Below, piece by piece: positions 61,869-64,000 of a DNA stretch of 64,000 nt; positions within the stretch are counted from its first letter, which is position 1, and every line of letters starts with the position of its first letter. The DNA is from Lota lota (taxonomy: Eukaryota > Chordata > Actinopteri > Gadiformes > Lotidae), in NCBI GenBank assembly GCA_026745465.1, contig JACYXH010000826.1, positions 9,057,224 to 9,121,223 on the forward strand, read 5' to 3'. Under the pieces are notes generated by a model, which was given only the letters and a program-made list of their open reading frames with translations, searched no databases and was not told the DNA's origin. Made by a program: the position numbers and the translations under genes.

Positions 61869-61877
61869 TTGTCCTCT
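61869..61877 (-). CDS. snap91: snap91 exon w2 (candidate 9-nt microexon)
   Basis: AGAGGACAA sits between CTACATTCAG and GTAAGTTT, a near-consensus donor. With w1 and w3 it reads GKKP-ED-K-SPTK; without it GKKP-SPTK remains in frame. So it behaves as a three-residue cassette. Only 9 nt of sequence supports it, so confidence is moderate. Confidence 0.6.
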
Positions 61878-61995
61878 CTGAATGTAGAAAAAGATAAAGG
61901 ATAGGTCATATTAACAATACTGCAAATGTACATTTCAACTCACACACATGCTGTATACATGAATCTCAAATTAAGTGATCTGATTGGCTACTCAC

Positions 61996-62057
61996 GGCTT
62001 CTTGCCCTCCAGAGTGTTGAGATGAGTCTCTAGGGATTCCAGAAGACTCTCAGGGGC
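61996..62057 (-). CDS. snap91: snap91 exon w1 in window
   Basis: It encodes APESLLESLETHLNTLEGKK and a split Pro (CC|). It corresponds to APSSLMETLEQHLNTLEGKKP of human AP180, just after the ANTH domain. The acceptor is GCTTCTACAG|GCC and the donor AAGCC|GTGAGT. It is 62 nt, entering in phase 0 and leaving in phase 2. Confidence 0.96.
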
Positions 62058-64000
62058 CTGTAGAAGCACACACAGCGGAGAGAGCTCTTATATATACAAC
62101 CCATACACGTAGAGCCCATCGAGAACACAGTGAGGCCAATGACGGTGTTTAGGCTTGACATGGAACTGCACCTGACACAGTCACCTATAAACAAAGACAT
62201 GATTGGATTGCTGGGAACTAATGGAGATATGTCCAATGAGATGTTGAAAGTAGTAACCAGGAGCTACCGGTCGATTTCAAGGTCCTGAGAGTGGGCAGGG
62301 TCAGTGGGGTATAGGGACGGAGTATCACCTGACCTCTCTGCCGTCAGGAGACCCAGCGGCCACGGGTAGGGTGACAATATTAAGATGGGTGGAAGGGGGG
62401 AGGAAGTCGTATGATCTTGTAGTTAATGGACAAAATAATATACGGGAAATCCACAATGCGCGTGACAGCGTGATCCAGCTTAGTTGCTAAATCCAGGTTA
62501 TCGCCTTAAAACATGCAGCAATAAAAACAACAAAGAAAGAACAGCAGGTCTGCTGCCAGTCAGTTGTCAAATAATGGAGTTTTAAAGTGTTGAAGTTAAA
62601 TGGGTCAGTCTGACAAACGGCTTCTAGACTACATGGCCCTAAATCGTCCTCCGCCACTTATTTCCTTGCTCCATTGCCCAACTATATATTGTGAACTCAG
62701 AAATACAAAAACCCTTGTGTGTTGGCAGTCTAATGACGCCTAACATCAAGCACCCATACGCCTAATATACCCACTCAAACCATCACTAGATCATACTTTG
62801 CCTTGTAGATAAGGACACATGATTTATTTGATCAATCAGAAGTAGAAAGTGCAGGACCCAAGCAGTGCATGAGAGAAAGAAGCACACAGCTCTGAGAACT
62901 GGACCTGAACTGTCACATGCTAATCCTGTTGTGGTTTCCTCCATGGTAACTATGCTCCATGGAGCCTATACTGGAATAGAGACCCAGAGCAGTTGTTAAA
63001 CCTGCCCAGAAGTATTATACGATTTGGTTCTCTTTGTGTTTCTGTATCCCTGTGGTTCATTCATAAGTACATACAGGGATCAGACCAGAAATGGTCTGCT
63101 CCAGGTGAAAATAATCTACTGGTTTATGTTGTCATATCGTCACGGAGCTGGGAGATTTGTAATGTGTGCTCCTCTGAGCAAACGTTATCTTTTTTCATCG
63201 CCTCAATCTATCCCTCAAACATTTTTCTATGAATACGCAGATGGACTAGAGCTGGCTAAATTATAGCACAGAATTCAGTGATATTTCAAAAAGTTCTCTT
63301 CATTTAATTCCTGTTTTCAGATTATGTTACTTTTTCTATTTTAATATCCCCCAAAGGACTCATGTGGACATCCTTCCGAGATCTTTCATAGTAAATTAAA
63401 AAACGTTCATTGCATTTCCAAAACTTCCAAAAAGGACCACCTACAGATCCAAGTTCAGTTTCATGCCTGTCAACACTGCACAGTAAGCCTCCACATGCTC
63501 CTTCACTGTTCAGACACACTGTGGCCTCATCCATTATCCATCTACTCCAGCCAAGGCTTGAGTTACATCCAATGCGCAATTTATATGTTACTTTGAGTCA
63601 AAGAAAAGGTCAGATGGGCATATTTCCCGCTCATCGTTCTCCTCACTTTCTGGTATCAAGTCAGCTAAAGACTAGAGCATGCTCTCAATGCAAGTCATCG
63701 ATACTGCTGGGGTTTTGGTTTCAGAAGCAAACTTAGCTGTAGAGTTTCCACAACATGACAAGTGGATCAGTGGATGGGACCAAGCAGATCGGGGCTGGCC
63801 ACAGTCATTATTTTATAAATATTATTTTCATGTGTATGCGTGACTACATGCTACATTGATTATTAGTATATTGAAGGCTGGGGAATACTATATTGAATAA
63901 CAATATGAGAATTATTTTACACCTCCCATTTTTTACTTTCACATTTTTATTTTAGTGCACAAAATATTTGGTGGATCCTTGTCCAAACCAACCTCCAAAT
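62058..64000 (-). other. snap91 intron, upstream exons not seen
   Basis: The preceding exon should encode the end of the ANTH region (a VSEFLKVAEQ-like peptide). I could not find it in either reading of this stretch. No other gene, repeat array or known element is evident. Confidence 0.6.

Overview
The window is vertebrate nuclear DNA, almost certainly from a ray-finned (teleost) fish. The evidence is split coding exons with GT-AG borders, very long CA/TG and GA microsatellites, a Tc1-type transposon of the kind common in fish, and proteins that read as vertebrate orthologues. The species cannot be named from the sequence.

Three host genes are supported. (1) me1, NADP-dependent malic enzyme, lies on the minus strand. 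Coding exon 1 is at 29525-29656, exon 2 at 9560-9693 and exon 3 at 6646-6795; the rest of the gene runs off the left edge. (2) prss35, a secreted trypsin-fold serine protease homologue, lies on the plus strand at 40273-41565 as one GC-rich coding exon. A likely 5' UTR exon sits at 37886-38105. (3) snap91 (AP180, a neuronal clathrin assembly protein) lies on the minus strand. Twenty coding exons (2205 nt including the stop) can be placed between 62057 and 46423. They give the disordered assembly domain and the C terminus. The N-terminal ANTH domain must lie beyond the right edge. Every splice phase in the chain is consistent. The order me1-prss35-snap91 matches human 6q14. The paralogous human trio ME3-PRSS23-PICALM at 11q14 fits the proteins less well.

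Layout: 1-6645 is a me1 intron holding a decayed Tc1 element at 3853-5439. 6796-29524 is me1 introns with a 36-bp minisatellite and many microsatellites. 29333-29790 is a CpG-rich me1 promoter region with a Z-DNA-prone tract just upstream. 29791-37885 is intergenic. 37886-44400 is prss35 with its introns and UTRs. 44400-62057 is snap91, convergent with prss35. 62058-64000 is a snap91 intron.

The most interesting part is snap91. It has four tiny exons (9, 13, 15 and 19 nt), ten consecutive symmetric phase 1-1 exons that mostly carry DLF/DLL/DPF-type motifs, and a 24-bp minisatellite that multiplies one splice donor in frame. Polypyrimidine microsatellites also run into several 3' splice sites. 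I found no bacterial-type operons, CRISPR arrays, RNA genes or retrovirus-like elements. The three genes act in separate processes (cytosolic NADPH supply, an extracellular protease-like protein, synaptic vesicle endocytosis), so their proximity looks like ancient synteny rather than functional clustering.
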